NCBI RefSeq assembly: GCF_027213715.1
Contig: NZ_JAPWGM010000006.1
Span: 124,001-188,000, forward strand
DNA: 64,000 nucleotides
Direction: 5' to 3'
Source of the DNA: Pedobacter punctiformis
GTDB taxonomy: Bacteria > Bacteroidota > Bacteroidia > Sphingobacteriales > Sphingobacteriaceae
Both the position numbers and the translations under genes were made by a program. Positions 1-8,825 of the stretch are shown in pieces. The notes beneath the pieces are model-generated. The model was not told the origin of the DNA. It made no database searches and saw nothing but the letters and a program-made list of their open reading frames with translations. Position 1 is the stretch's first letter. Each line of letters opens with the position of its first letter.

Positions 1-1262
1 CCCTTTATGGCTCAACTAACTATTCATATAATGGCATTCAATCCAATGGTTTGGTATCAACCAAATTTGCCAATCCATTTTTAGTTTGGGAAACCACCAC
101 CACCACCAATATTGGTTTGGATGGTAATTTATTCCATGGTAAAATGAATTTTGAAATCGATTTGTACAGAAAATATACTGATGGAATTTTATTTACACCA
201 ACCATTCCTTTAACCACCGGAACGGCGACTGCAGCAACTCAAAATATTGCAGAAGTATCCAATAAAGGTTTAGAGGTTACTTTAGGTTATAACGGCAAAA
301 TCGGTGAGTTTAAATACGGTGTTTCAGGTAATTTTGCTTATAACTTCAACCGTGTAACCAAATATAAAGGTACTTATCAGGCGGGTTATACAACAGATGC
401 ATTGGGCAACAGGGTATATAAAACGAATCTGGGCAGTGTTTCAAGCGGCGGTACAAACCGGGTGTTAGAAGGTCATGAAATCAATGAATATTACCTGCAA
501 AAAGTATATAAAGGCGATGGAAATTATTTTACCGATGGCAAGGTTAATATTAATGGCGGGCCAAAAGATGGTATGATCCGTACACCAGATGATATGGCCT
601 GGTTAAATGCGATGATTGCTGCAGGATATTCTTTCCAGCCAACCGGCGGTGTGGGTAAAACCAAAACCTATTATGGCGATTTAATTTATGCAGATAATAA
701 TGGAGATGGACTTTATGGTAATGATGTTGATGCACAGTTTATGAATAAATCTTCCACACCAAGATTTAACTATGGCTTTAGCATGAACTTATCTTATAAA
801 AACGTAGATCTTTCTATGTTATGGTCTGGAAGTGCGGGGATGTGGTATTACTGGAATTCAACAGGATATAACAACTCCATTGTATCCTTAGGTAATGCCG
901 TGAGTACTTTAATTGCTAACGATCATTATTATTACAACGATGCAAATCCAAACGATCCGGCTAATAATATTACCGCAAAATATCCAAGATTAAAAAACAC
1001 TACAGATGCACAAAATGCAGCAGTAGCTAGCGATTTTTACCTGTATAACGCTTCTTATTTGAAGTTGAAAAACTTACAGATCGGTTATACGCTGCCAGAA
1101 AAAATTTCTAAAAAAGCAGCCATGAGCAGAGCAAGGATTTTCCTTTCAGGAGAAAACCTGTTTACCATTACAAATTATCCGGGCTTAGATCCTGAAATTG
1201 GAGCAGGGGTGTCTTATCCAACTATGCGCCAGTATTCTTTAGGCTTAAATGTTACTTTTTAA
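1..1262 (+). CDS. SusC/RagA-family TonB-linked outer membrane protein, C-terminal part (5' end outside window)
   Basis: The reading frame is open from position 3 without a stop, so the gene begins upstream; about 420 C-terminal residues are visible. The sequence is rich in alternating Tyr/Asn/Gly beta-strands typical of a 22-stranded TonB barrel, and ends in Leu-Asn-Val-Thr-Phe, the terminal aromatic signature of outer membrane barrels. The region with 'GYTLPEK' and 'FLSGENLFTITNYPGLDPE' is characteristic of the SusC C-terminus. It is followed after 10 bp by a SusD gene, which fixes it as the SusC half of a glycan import pair. The apparent start at 51 (TTG) is internal. In the family, SusC imports oligosaccharides captured by SusD across the outer membrane. 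The substrate here is inferred from the downstream enzymes to contain uronic acid. Confidence 0.93.
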   Translation, partial: LYGSTNYSYNGIQSNGLVSTKFANPFLVWETTTTTNIGLDGNLFHGKMNFEIDLYRKYTDGILFTPTIPLTTGTATAATQNIAEVSNKGLEVTLGYNGKIGEFKYGVSGNFAYNFNRVTKYKGTYQAGYTTDALGNRVYKTNLGSVSSGGTNRVLEGHEINEYYLQKVYKGDGNYFTDGKVNINGGPKDGMIRTPDDMAWLNAMIAAGYSFQPTGGVGKTKTYYGDLIYADNNGDGLYGNDVDAQFMNKSSTPRFNYGFSMNLSYKNVDLSMLWSGSAGMWYYWNSTGYNNSIVSLGNAVSTLIANDHYYYNDANPNDPANNITAKYPRLKNTTDAQNAAVASDFYLYNASYLKLKNLQIGYTLPEKISKKAAMSRARIFLSGENLFTITNYPGLDPEIGAGVSYPTMRQYSLGLNVTF

Positions 1263-1272
1263 CGGAAACAAA

Positions 1273-3033
1273 ATGAAAAAGATTTTAACCATAATATTTG
1301 CAATTGCTGTATTTACAGGTTGTAAAAAAGATTTATTAACCACTACACCACCGTCACAAATTGCTTCAGAAACAATGTGGACGAGTGATAACTTAACCGA
1401 CCAGGGTATAACTGGCATTTATGCTACCTTAAGATACGGCATGGCCTCTGGCGGTGCATCCGGACTGGAGCTTTACCAGATGGATTGTTTAGGTTTTACC
1501 GGACAAACTTCAGGTGCAGAATCCTTACTTTCAGGCACTATAACGGCCAGCAATGGGTATTTCAGTTCGCACTGGCAAAATCTTTACGAAGGCATTCAGC
1601 GTGCAAATGATGCTTTAAAAAATATTCCTGAAAAGTCGCCTTCTTCAACAGAGAAAAAAGCCAGGTATATTGCGGAGGCTAAATTTTTAAGAGCCTATTT
1701 CTATTTAAGACTAAATCAGTTGTATAAAGGTGTACCAATTTACCTGGAACCTTATACTGCAGATCAGGCTACAAAACCACGGTCTACTGAAGCAGAAGTT
1801 TGGGCGCAGGTAATCAGTGATTTAACCGCGGCCATTGCTGAACCAAATTTACCAGATCGTTATACCAGTGGCAACGGCTCATATGGTCACGCAACCAAAG
1901 GTGCAGCTTATGCCTTGCGTGGTAAAGCCTACATGTATACCCAGAAATGGGATCTTGCTGCTGCAGATTTTCAAAAAGTTAAAGATGCCGCTTATGGTTT
2001 GTTTGCAAATTACAGCGCATTGTTTAAAACCGCTAATGAGCAATCTAATGAAATGATCTTTTCGATTCAAAACATTGGCGTTTCTGGCTTTGGTTCAACT
2101 ACCCAGTTTTACTGCGGTACCCGTTCCTCTTTTGGTTCTTGCTGGAATACGTATCATGCTTCTCCAAATCTGGTTGATCTTTATGAAAATGCAGACGGTT
2201 CTAAATTTAACTGGGATACAGTTTTACCCGGATATTCATCACTTTCTGTTGCAGAAAGAGAAGTTTATTTTTTAAGAAATAACTTAACAGCAGCCGAAAT
2301 TACAGCGGCAACAACAAGAGGCGCTAAAATGAGCTTGTATTTGCCAACCGGAAACGAGGCTCGTATTGCGCAGGCTTATGCCAACCGCGATCCTCGATTA
2401 GCCGCAAACGTGATTACACCTTACTCCACCTATGTAGGTGTATTTAATGGTGTTAATGCCATCGTTACCTCAAGGTGGCCTTACCGTTCTGAAGGCGCTA
2501 CAAATGGCGATTTACGTACCGATACGCAAAGTTTATTCTATTATTTATACAGAAAATATGTTTATGAAGGCACCACAGAAACACCTGCCAGAGATTATGG
2601 ACCAACAGATTTTGTTTTGATCAGGTACGCTGATGTATTATTAATGTGGGCCGAAGCGTTAAATGAGCAGGGGCTAACTGCTGATGCAATTGCTAAGGTT
2701 AATGAGGTGAGAACAAGGGCCGGAGTAGCGGTATTACAAACTGGAAATGCAGCTTTACCAACTTTTGTATCCGGTCAGGTTGATTTAAGAGAGCGCATCC
2801 GCAACGAAAGAAGGGTAGAGTTTCCAAATGAAGGCATTAACTTTTTTGATGAAATGAGGTGGAAAAGCTGGAAAGATAAAGTTTTTTATACAGGTAATGG
2901 TGTAAAACAAATTTGGGGTAAAGTAGTTTATGCCTATTCTTTTAAAGGAGATTATTTATACAACTGGCCAGTACCAGCAGTAGAAATTGAAAGAAATCCG
3001 AATCTGGTTCAAACACCAGGTTGGGTAAATTAA
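1273..3033 (+). CDS. SusD/RagB-family glycan-binding lipoprotein
   Basis: This 586-residue protein has a short lipoprotein signal with lipobox Phe-Thr-Gly-Cys at about residues 17-20, followed by Lys-Lys-Asp, the usual lipoprotein signature for surface export in Bacteroidota. The family pattern is visible: 'IQRANDALKNIP', 'AEAKFLRAYFYLRL' (TPR helices), and near the end 'LIRYADVLLMWAEALNE', 'RNERRVEF' and 'NWPVPAVEIERNPNL', all typical of SusD. The ATG at 1273 is preferred over an in-frame ATG at 1249 because the latter overlaps the SusC stop and would put extra residues before the signal peptide. It is translationally close to SusC (10 bp gap) and followed by a strong hairpin. It should cap the SusC barrel and bind the polysaccharide at the cell surface. 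Confidence 0.95.
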   Translation: MKKILTIIFAIAVFTGCKKDLLTTTPPSQIASETMWTSDNLTDQGITGIYATLRYGMASGGASGLELYQMDCLGFTGQTSGAESLLSGTITASNGYFSSHWQNLYEGIQRANDALKNIPEKSPSSTEKKARYIAEAKFLRAYFYLRLNQLYKGVPIYLEPYTADQATKPRSTEAEVWAQVISDLTAAIAEPNLPDRYTSGNGSYGHATKGAAYALRGKAYMYTQKWDLAAADFQKVKDAAYGLFANYSALFKTANEQSNEMIFSIQNIGVSGFGSTTQFYCGTRSSFGSCWNTYHASPNLVDLYENADGSKFNWDTVLPGYSSLSVAEREVYFLRNNLTAAEITAATTRGAKMSLYLPTGNEARIAQAYANRDPRLAANVITPYSTYVGVFNGVNAIVTSRWPYRSEGATNGDLRTDTQSLFYYLYRKYVYEGTTETPARDYGPTDFVLIRYADVLLMWAEALNEQGLTADAIAKVNEVRTRAGVAVLQTGNAALPTFVSGQVDLRERIRNERRVEFPNEGINFFDEMRWKSWKDKVFYTGNGVKQIWGKVVYAYSFKGDYLYNWPVPAVEIERNPNLVQTPGWVN

Positions 3034-3049
3034 TAAGTAGTTAGTTGTT

Positions 3050-3082
3050 AAAGGTCGCCCATCATCAGGTGGCGACCTTTTA
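3050..3082 (+). terminator. Hairpin after susD
   Basis: A perfect 10-bp inverted repeat (3050-3059 with 3071-3080, arm AAAGGTCGCC) is followed by a short T-run. It lies 17 bp after the susD stop. It could terminate or attenuate transcription so that susCD is made in excess over the downstream enzymes. Confidence 0.75.
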
Positions 3083-3125
3083 TTACATTTTAAAGATTGC
3101 CGTTTAAAGATTTTCTAACCACATC

Positions 3126-5090
3126 ATGCTTAAAAATAAATTAATCCCATTCTGTTGTCTTTTAATTGGCTTTTCATTTAACAGTATGGCGCAAACTACT
3201 GTAAAAAGAAATTGGTTGTTCAATGCTTATCAGCAAGTGTATCCTACTGGAAATGCCCTGCCTGAACTGATAAACTGGCAGCAGAAACAACAAACAGCAG
3301 GTTTGAAAGCAATTGCAATCTTGCCTGACAGCACAAAAGAAAAACTCATTCACAATGCAGAACGTGCAAATAATTATAAATGGCCCTCTTTGCCCTCCTC
3401 GTTATATTTAGATTATAAATTAACCGGTACCCGTGTAAATTATGAAAACCTGCAGGGAGAAAGAAGAAAAATGCTTTCGCATTTGGTAATAGGAGAATTG
3501 GTTGATAACAAAGGAAAATATATTCCCCAAATTGTAAACGGACTTTGGCTTTTGCTTGAAGAAAGTACCTGGGTAGCTCCTGCGCATATTGTTATGCAAA
3601 AGGAAGGTGCCGATTTAGCCAATATCGAAAACCCATATATTGATTTAAACGCTTCGCGTACAGCCTTAACGGTTGCCAGTATTTACAGTATGCTTTCTCC
3701 TAAATTTGCCGCATATTCTAAAGTGATAAACGGACGTATTTTATATGAGCTGAACCGCCGCATTTTTGATCCATACCTAAAATATGATCATTTCTGGTGG
3801 ATGGGTTTTAAAGATAATCCGGTTAACAACTGGAATACATACGTTAATGCCAATAGTTTGCAAGCGGCTTTACTGGTCCTTAAACCAGGTGCTAAATTAG
3901 ATAGTTTAACAGCTAAACTCTTAAAAAGTACAGATAACTTTATTAATCAATATCCCGAAGATGGCGGTTGTGATGAAGGTCCTTCTTACTGGGATATGGC
4001 TGGGGGCAGGCTAATCCAGTTAATGCTTATCCTGAATCAGGCATCGGAGGGTAAACTGGATTGGAGTAACAAAGAACTGTTGCACCGAATAGGCACTTAC
4101 ACCTACAAAATGCAGATTGCCGGTAATTACAATGTTAATTTTGCCGATGCGAATGCATTGTATACTCAAAATCCGGAAAGTGTTTACGAATATGGATTGA
4201 TGTTTAAAGATAAAACGCTTCAGGAATACGCTTCATTTCTATTTAAAGAACGTAAAAATCAAATTCCTGCAGATGACATCAGCGATTTCCTTGCCAGTGC
4301 AGGTATTTATAACGACTTAAAAAATCTGCCGGCCAGTGCGCCTTATCCTCAGTATTCGGTATTGCCCGATTTACAGGTTTTTAATGCACGATTGAAAGAA
4401 GGGGAAACCAAAGGGTTATTTTTTGCTGCCAAAGGAGGCAACAATGCCGAGAGCCACAACCACAATGATATTGGTAATTTTATTGTTTACGCAGATGGCA
4501 AGCCTGCTTTAATAGATGCCGGAGTAGGCACTTATACGGCCAAAACCTTTAGCGATAAACGTTACGAATTATGGAATGTACAATCGCAGTGGCACAACTG
4601 CCCAACCATTAACGGAGTTAACCAGCAGGATGGAAAGAAATTTGCCGCAAGTGATTTTAAATATAGCAACACCAATACATTAGCTTCGGTATCTATGGAT
4701 ATTGCCCATGCCTATCCTGCAGCGGCTCAAGTTAAAAAATGGAACAGGAGCATCACCCTTAACCGGTTAGAAAATGAAATCAGCCTGGCCGATGTTTTTA
4801 CCCTTAACGCTTACAAGGCACCAACCGAATTGAACTTTTTAACACCCTATGTGGCAGAACAAAAAAAGGGGGAACTCTATTTTAAAGAAGCCGGAATAAC
4901 GATGAGTTTTGATGTAGCTAATTTTGAGGTAAACATGGATGAAAAGCCTATGGATGATATTCGGATTGCTAAAATTTGGGGAGAAAAGCTATACAGGATA
5001 CGCTTAACCTCAAAAAATAAAAATACATCAGGCACTTACAAAATTTTAATCCGCGAAACTAAATTCAGTAACAATAATAATAGCAGATAA
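3126..5090 (+). CDS. Heparinase II/III-family polysaccharide lyase
   Basis: This 654-residue protein has a signal peptide ending near Met-Ala-Gln (residue 23). Residues about 30-400 form an alpha/alpha-toroid and about 420-640 the beta-sandwich of the heparinase II/III fold. Candidate catalytic residues match the Asn/Tyr/His scheme of this fold: Asn237 in 'NNWNTY', Tyr288 in 'DEGPSYWDMAGG', His445 in 'ESHNHNDIGNF'. The segment 'ALIDAGVGTYT' and the following 'QWHNCPTINGVNQ' are also typical. The family cleaves uronic-acid-containing polysaccharides by beta-elimination, giving 4,5-unsaturated ends. That fits the GH88 and KduI/KduD genes downstream. The exact substrate (glycosaminoglycan, plant or bacterial acidic glycan) cannot be read from the sequence. 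Probably periplasmic. Confidence 0.88.
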   Translation: MLKNKLIPFCCLLIGFSFNSMAQTTVKRNWLFNAYQQVYPTGNALPELINWQQKQQTAGLKAIAILPDSTKEKLIHNAERANNYKWPSLPSSLYLDYKLTGTRVNYENLQGERRKMLSHLVIGELVDNKGKYIPQIVNGLWLLLEESTWVAPAHIVMQKEGADLANIENPYIDLNASRTALTVASIYSMLSPKFAAYSKVINGRILYELNRRIFDPYLKYDHFWWMGFKDNPVNNWNTYVNANSLQAALLVLKPGAKLDSLTAKLLKSTDNFINQYPEDGGCDEGPSYWDMAGGRLIQLMLILNQASEGKLDWSNKELLHRIGTYTYKMQIAGNYNVNFADANALYTQNPESVYEYGLMFKDKTLQEYASFLFKERKNQIPADDISDFLASAGIYNDLKNLPASAPYPQYSVLPDLQVFNARLKEGETKGLFFAAKGGNNAESHNHNDIGNFIVYADGKPALIDAGVGTYTAKTFSDKRYELWNVQSQWHNCPTINGVNQQDGKKFAASDFKYSNTNTLASVSMDIAHAYPAAAQVKKWNRSITLNRLENEISLADVFTLNAYKAPTELNFLTPYVAEQKKGELYFKEAGITMSFDVANFEVNMDEKPMDDIRIAKIWGEKLYRIRLTSKNKNTSGTYKILIRETKFSNNNNSR

Positions 5091-5233
5091 GCTTTTACAT
5101 GATACACAAAACGCATATTTTAGATCATTTACCAGATGATTTTTATACTGATACAATTGATACAAATGCTGAACGGATTGAATTTAATAGCTGTTGTTTA
5201 AACTATTTTGCCTTTGAATTAAAAACTAATCAA

Positions 5234-5381
5234 ATGACAAAAAAAGTTTTGCAAAAATTAATACGGCAGATAAGGCTCAGGATATATTTCAAAAAGCAGC
5301 CCACACCGTTCCGTCTGCAAGGCAATTGCGATGGCAACAGTCAAAACTTATTGCATTTTTCCATTAACACCGGCCGAATTT
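5234..5381 (+). pseudogene. Decayed alpha-L-fucosidase (GH29) N-terminal remnant
   Basis: No intact gene fills the gap between the lyase and GH88. One frame (5251-5367) reads 'AHTVPSARQLRWQQSKLIAF' then 'FH' and stops. This matches the start of the GH29 catalytic domain in fucosidases of the type 'P-S-x-RQL-x-WQ...IAF-x-HFG-x-NTFT-x-REW'. Beyond the stop, nucleotides 5365-5381 in another frame still suggest Asn-Thr...Gly-Arg...Trp, so small deletions broke the frame. Nothing of the remaining several hundred residues is present before the GH88 start at 5426. A different frame through this stretch (5099-5392, 97 codons) has no recognizable features and is judged spurious. Basis: seen in sequence; the family match is from recalled motif, not a search. 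Confidence 0.72.
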
Positions 5382-5425
5382 GGCCTTTATAAACGCTCAA
5401 CACCATAAAACACGCATTCGACACC

Positions 5426-6619
5426 ATGAAAAAAGTAAATTTAATTGCCGTACTCATCGCTTTAACCAGTGTTACATCATTCGCACAAAAAGCGGCGTTA
5501 CCACAAAAGAAAATGGCTCAGCTTATTAATGATGAATTTAAATTCGCAGCCGATCAGTACAAAATTCTGAGTAAAAACATTCCCGAAGGAAAAACCCCTC
5601 AAAGTTTTGAAAAAGGTAAATCTGTAAACTACGATATCAAGTGGTGGTGCAGTGGTTTTTACTCAGGCAGCCTATGGTACATTTATGAGCAAACAAAAGA
5701 TAATGCCATTAAAAATGAAGCCGAAAAAGCATTAAAAACAATTGAACCAAACCAAACCTTTACCGATAACCACGATTTGGGTTTTATGATGTATTGCAGC
5801 TTTGGCAATGCCTACCGCTTAACCGGAAAACCTGAATACAAAGCGGTTATTCAGCGCTCGGCAGAATCTTTAGCCACCCGTTACCGTCCCGCTATAAAAT
5901 CTATTCAATCCTGGAATAAAAATAAATACTGGGAATGCCCGGTTATTATTGATAACATGATGAATTTGGAAATGATGAACTGGACAAGCGATAATGGCGG
6001 CGATCCTAAATATAAAGAAATAGCCATTACACACACCAATACCACTTTGAAAAATCATTTCCGCCCTGATTTTAGCTCTTACCACGTTATTGATTATGAC
6101 CTAAAAACAGGTGCCGTACGTAGAAAAGCAACCTGGCAGGGTGCGGCAGATTGCTCTGCATGGGCCCGTGGACAAGGCTGGGCTTTATATGGTTTTACAA
6201 TGATGTACCGCTTTACTAAAAATGAAGCATACTTAAAACAAGCAAAAGGTATTGCGCACTTCATATTAAATCACCCTAATTTACCGGCAGATAAAATTCC
6301 TTTCTGGGATTTTGATGCACAAGGTATTCCTTTTACAAAACGTGACGCTTCAGCAGGTGCATTAATTGCTTCGGCTTTGCTTGAACTTGGTCAGTACAGT
6401 ACTGAAAGTGAAAAAAATGAATTTAAATCTGCTGCCGAAACCATGATTTACTCTCTTTCCAGTGAAGCTTACAGAGCTAAACTGGGTGATAATGGGGGCT
6501 TTTTATTAATGCACAGCACAGGTGCACTTCCTTTAAACAGCGAAATTGATGTACCCTTAATTTACGCCGATTATTATTACCTGGAAGCATTGGCCAGATA
6601 TAAAAAATGGTATTTATAA
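5426..6619 (+). CDS. Unsaturated glucuronyl hydrolase, GH88
   Basis: This 397-residue protein has a signal peptide ending near Phe-Ala-Gln (residue 21). Sequence landmarks of GH88 are clear: 'WWCSGFYSGSLWY', Asp117 in 'NHDLGF', Asp176 in 'IIDNMMNLEMMNW', and 'GAADCSAWARGQGWALYGF'. Asp117 and Asp176 have the spacing expected for the two catalytic aspartates known in Bacillus UGL. The family hydrates the double bond of 4,5-unsaturated uronic acids at the non-reducing end of lyase products. The product rearranges to 5-keto-4-deoxyuronate, the substrate of KduI encoded 1.3 kb downstream. Length is normal. Likely periplasmic and co-transcribed with the next gene. Confidence 0.93.
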   Translation: MKKVNLIAVLIALTSVTSFAQKAALPQKKMAQLINDEFKFAADQYKILSKNIPEGKTPQSFEKGKSVNYDIKWWCSGFYSGSLWYIYEQTKDNAIKNEAEKALKTIEPNQTFTDNHDLGFMMYCSFGNAYRLTGKPEYKAVIQRSAESLATRYRPAIKSIQSWNKNKYWECPVIIDNMMNLEMMNWTSDNGGDPKYKEIAITHTNTTLKNHFRPDFSSYHVIDYDLKTGAVRRKATWQGAADCSAWARGQGWALYGFTMMYRFTKNEAYLKQAKGIAHFILNHPNLPADKIPFWDFDAQGIPFTKRDASAGALIASALLELGQYSTESEKNEFKSAAETMIYSLSSEAYRAKLGDNGGFLLMHSTGALPLNSEIDVPLIYADYYYLEALARYKKWYL

Positions 6620-6647
6620 TTTTAGTTTGATTTATAACACTTGCAAT

Positions 6648-7883
6648 ATGAAATTGATTTTTAAAATTTCGCTGATCGTAATGGTGTGCTGCACATTTAC
6701 GAGCGTTAATGCTCAAAATAAAAAAGCAACTACCGGTCAGCAAGATCGTGCTTTTTGGGCTAAAACTTTATACCGCATTTCCTATCCGGTTATCCATAAT
6801 CTGGCAAACGGAACACTGAAGCAAAACATGCCTAAAGAAATAGGTCCGCAATACTACCTGAATTTAGAGAAAGTAACTTACCTGGAAGCGCTTGGTCGTA
6901 CCATTGCAGGGGTAGCCCCATGGCTGGCTTTGCCTGATGACAATACTGAAGAAGGTAAAATGCGTAAACAATTGCGTACTGAATTATTAAAAGGACTGGC
7001 AAATTCTGTAGATCCATCTAATCCGGATTACATGAATTACAGAACCGAGCAGCAGCCCATTGTTGATGCAGCTTATGTGGCCCATGCTTTTTTACGTGCC
7101 CCAAAAGCACTTTGGGAACCTTTAGATGAAACCACCAAGAAACGTTTTGTTGAAGAATTTAAAGCCCTGCGCACCCGTACCGGCGCTTACAATAATTGGT
7201 TGCTGTTTTCGGGCTTAACCGAAGGTTTTTTATTAAGTATTGGCGAGCAATATGATCCTGCACGTGTTCAGTTTTCCATCAATAAAATGAAAGAATGGTA
7301 TGTTGGCGACAGCTGGTATAGTGATGGCGCATTGTTTAGCATGGATTATTATAATTCTTACGTAATCCACCCAATGCTGGTTGATTTGCTGAAAGTACTG
7401 GTAGATAAAAAGAAAGCGCCACAAGCAGATTACGATCAGGCTTTAAAACGCATGGTTCGCTATGCGGAATTTTTGGAGCGTGTAATTTCACCTGAAGGTA
7501 CATACCCGGCTTATGGGCGTTCAATTACGTATAGAACCGCTGCTTTTCAGGCTTTAGCCCAAACAGCATTAATGGAAAAATTACCAGATTATGTGTTACA
7601 GGCCCAGGTTCGCGGAGGTTTAACCAAAGTAATGCACAATATGTATGATGGCAATCAGAATTTTGATGATAAGGGCTGGCTCGTATTAGGATTTAACGGA
7701 CACCAGCCAATGATTGCTGATCAGTACACTTCAACAGGAAGTTTGTATATGGCAACTTTAGGCTTCCTGACTTTGGGGCTTCCGGCCGATCATAAATTTT
7801 GGACAGATGCGCCTGCACCATGGACAAGTCTTAAAGCCTGGACAGGAGAAGCTGTTAAAAAAGATTATAAAGTTGAATATTAG
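6648..7883 (+). CDS. DUF2264 family protein (GH154-type putative glycoside hydrolase)
   Basis: This 411-residue protein starts at the ATG at 6648, which gives a clean signal peptide ending at Val-Asn-Ala-Gln (residue 23); an in-frame TTG at 6627 would add seven residues and is less likely. DUF2264 landmarks are 'VTYLEALGRTIAGVAPWL', 'YNNWLLFSGLTEGF', 'DGALFSMDYYNSYVIHPML' and 'EGTYPAYGRSITYRTAAFQA'. The fold is expected to be an (alpha/alpha)6 barrel like GH88/GH105. From memory, the family has been placed in CAZy GH154 with beta-glucuronidase activity shown for a Bacteroides member. It lies 28 bp after GH88, so it probably removes glucuronate or a related uronic residue from the same glycan. 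The activity assignment is inference. Confidence 0.85.
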   Translation: MKLIFKISLIVMVCCTFTSVNAQNKKATTGQQDRAFWAKTLYRISYPVIHNLANGTLKQNMPKEIGPQYYLNLEKVTYLEALGRTIAGVAPWLALPDDNTEEGKMRKQLRTELLKGLANSVDPSNPDYMNYRTEQQPIVDAAYVAHAFLRAPKALWEPLDETTKKRFVEEFKALRTRTGAYNNWLLFSGLTEGFLLSIGEQYDPARVQFSINKMKEWYVGDSWYSDGALFSMDYYNSYVIHPMLVDLLKVLVDKKKAPQADYDQALKRMVRYAEFLERVISPEGTYPAYGRSITYRTAAFQALAQTALMEKLPDYVLQAQVRGGLTKVMHNMYDGNQNFDDKGWLVLGFNGHQPMIADQYTSTGSLYMATLGFLTLGLPADHKFWTDAPAPWTSLKAWTGEAVKKDYKVEY

Positions 7884-7906
7884 TTCTGATTATAAGATTG
7901 TATAAA

Positions 7907-7951
7907 TATATTTGTGATTAAGATCCACGACCGAAGCAGATCTTAATCACA
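7907..7951 (+). promoter_or_regulatory. Putative kduID promoter with inverted repeat over the start site
   Basis: A TATATTTG element (7907-7914) matches the Bacteroidota -7 consensus TAnnTTTG. It is overlapped by a perfect 13-bp inverted repeat, 7913-7925 with 7939-7951 (arm TGTGATTAAGATC), separated by 13 bp and lacking a T-run. The location, 17 bp before kduI, suggests an operator or a 5' leader hairpin rather than a terminator. Confidence 0.5.
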
Positions 7952-7967
7952 TCTCAAATTTTAATTA

Positions 7968-8807
7968 ATGAATAAATTCGAAAGCCGTTACGCTCAAAGC
8001 CCAAAAGAAGTTAAACAAATGGATACCGCTACTTTGCGGGACAATTTTTTAATCGAAAATGTATTTGAAGCCAATCAGGTAAATTTAACCTTATCACACT
8101 TTGATCGTTATATTGTGGGTGGCGCTATGCCAGTTGATCAAAAAATAGATCTTCCAAACCCTGATGATTTAAAAGCAAATTTCTTTTTAGAACGCCGTGA
8201 ATTAGGCATGATCAACGTTGGCGGAAAAGCAATTGTAACTGCAGATGGTGAACGTTTCGAATTGGAATATAAAGAAGCTTTATACATTGGCAAAGGAACC
8301 CAATCGGTTTCTTTCGAATCTGCAGATCAAAATCAACCTGCAAAATTATATTTAAACTCAGCACCTGCACACCATAGTTACCCAACTAAAAAAGTAAGCA
8401 AGACAGAGGCCGAAATTGTAGAATTGGGATCACCAGAAACGGCTAATCATAGGATAATTAATAAACTTTTGGTAAACAGTGTATTGCCAACCTGTCAATT
8501 ACAAATGGGCATGACCGAGTTAAAATCTGGCAGTGTTTGGAATACCATGCCTGCACATACGCACGACAGAAGAATGGAAGCTTATTTCTATTTCGAAGTA
8601 CCGGAAGGACAAAGTGTTTGTCATTTTATGGGGCAGCCACAAGAAACCCGTCACATCTGGATGCAGAATGATGAAGCGGTGATTTCTCCAAACTGGTCTA
8701 TTCATTCAGGGGCAGGAACCAGCAATTACACTTTTATTTGGGGTATGGCCGGAGAGAATTTAGATTATGGAGATATGGACCATTGTAAAATTACAGAACT
8801 AAAGTAA
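7968..8807 (+). CDS. kduI: 5-dehydro-4-deoxy-D-glucuronate isomerase KduI
   Basis: This 279-residue protein is nearly the same length as E. coli KduI (278). The zinc site typical of the family is present: His197 and His199 in 'PAHTHDRRMEAYFYF', Glu204 in the same motif, and His246 in 'WSIHSGAGTSNY'. There is no signal peptide, so the enzyme is cytosolic. KduI converts 5-keto-4-deoxyuronate to 3-deoxy-D-glycero-2,5-hexodiulosonate, which KduD reduces. Its position behind a lyase and GH88 links the polysaccharide locus to uronate catabolism. KdgK and KdgA, needed for the last steps, are not in the window. Confidence 0.96.
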   Translation: MNKFESRYAQSPKEVKQMDTATLRDNFLIENVFEANQVNLTLSHFDRYIVGGAMPVDQKIDLPNPDDLKANFFLERRELGMINVGGKAIVTADGERFELEYKEALYIGKGTQSVSFESADQNQPAKLYLNSAPAHHSYPTKKVSKTEAEIVELGSPETANHRIINKLLVNSVLPTCQLQMGMTELKSGSVWNTMPAHTHDRRMEAYFYFEVPEGQSVCHFMGQPQETRHIWMQNDEAVISPNWSIHSGAGTSNYTFIWGMAGENLDYGDMDHCKITELK

Positions 8808-8825
8808 TCTATTTAACTCAACAAC

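Noticed and set aside
1249..1272. In-frame ATG 24 bp upstream as start of SusD
   Set aside because: It lies inside the SusC stop region and would put eight residues before a complete lipoprotein signal that begins at 1273.
5099..5392. 97-codon frame between lyase and GH88 as a gene
   Set aside because: The translation is unlike any family, while another frame in the same DNA shows clear GH29 remnants, so this frame is a by-product of decay.
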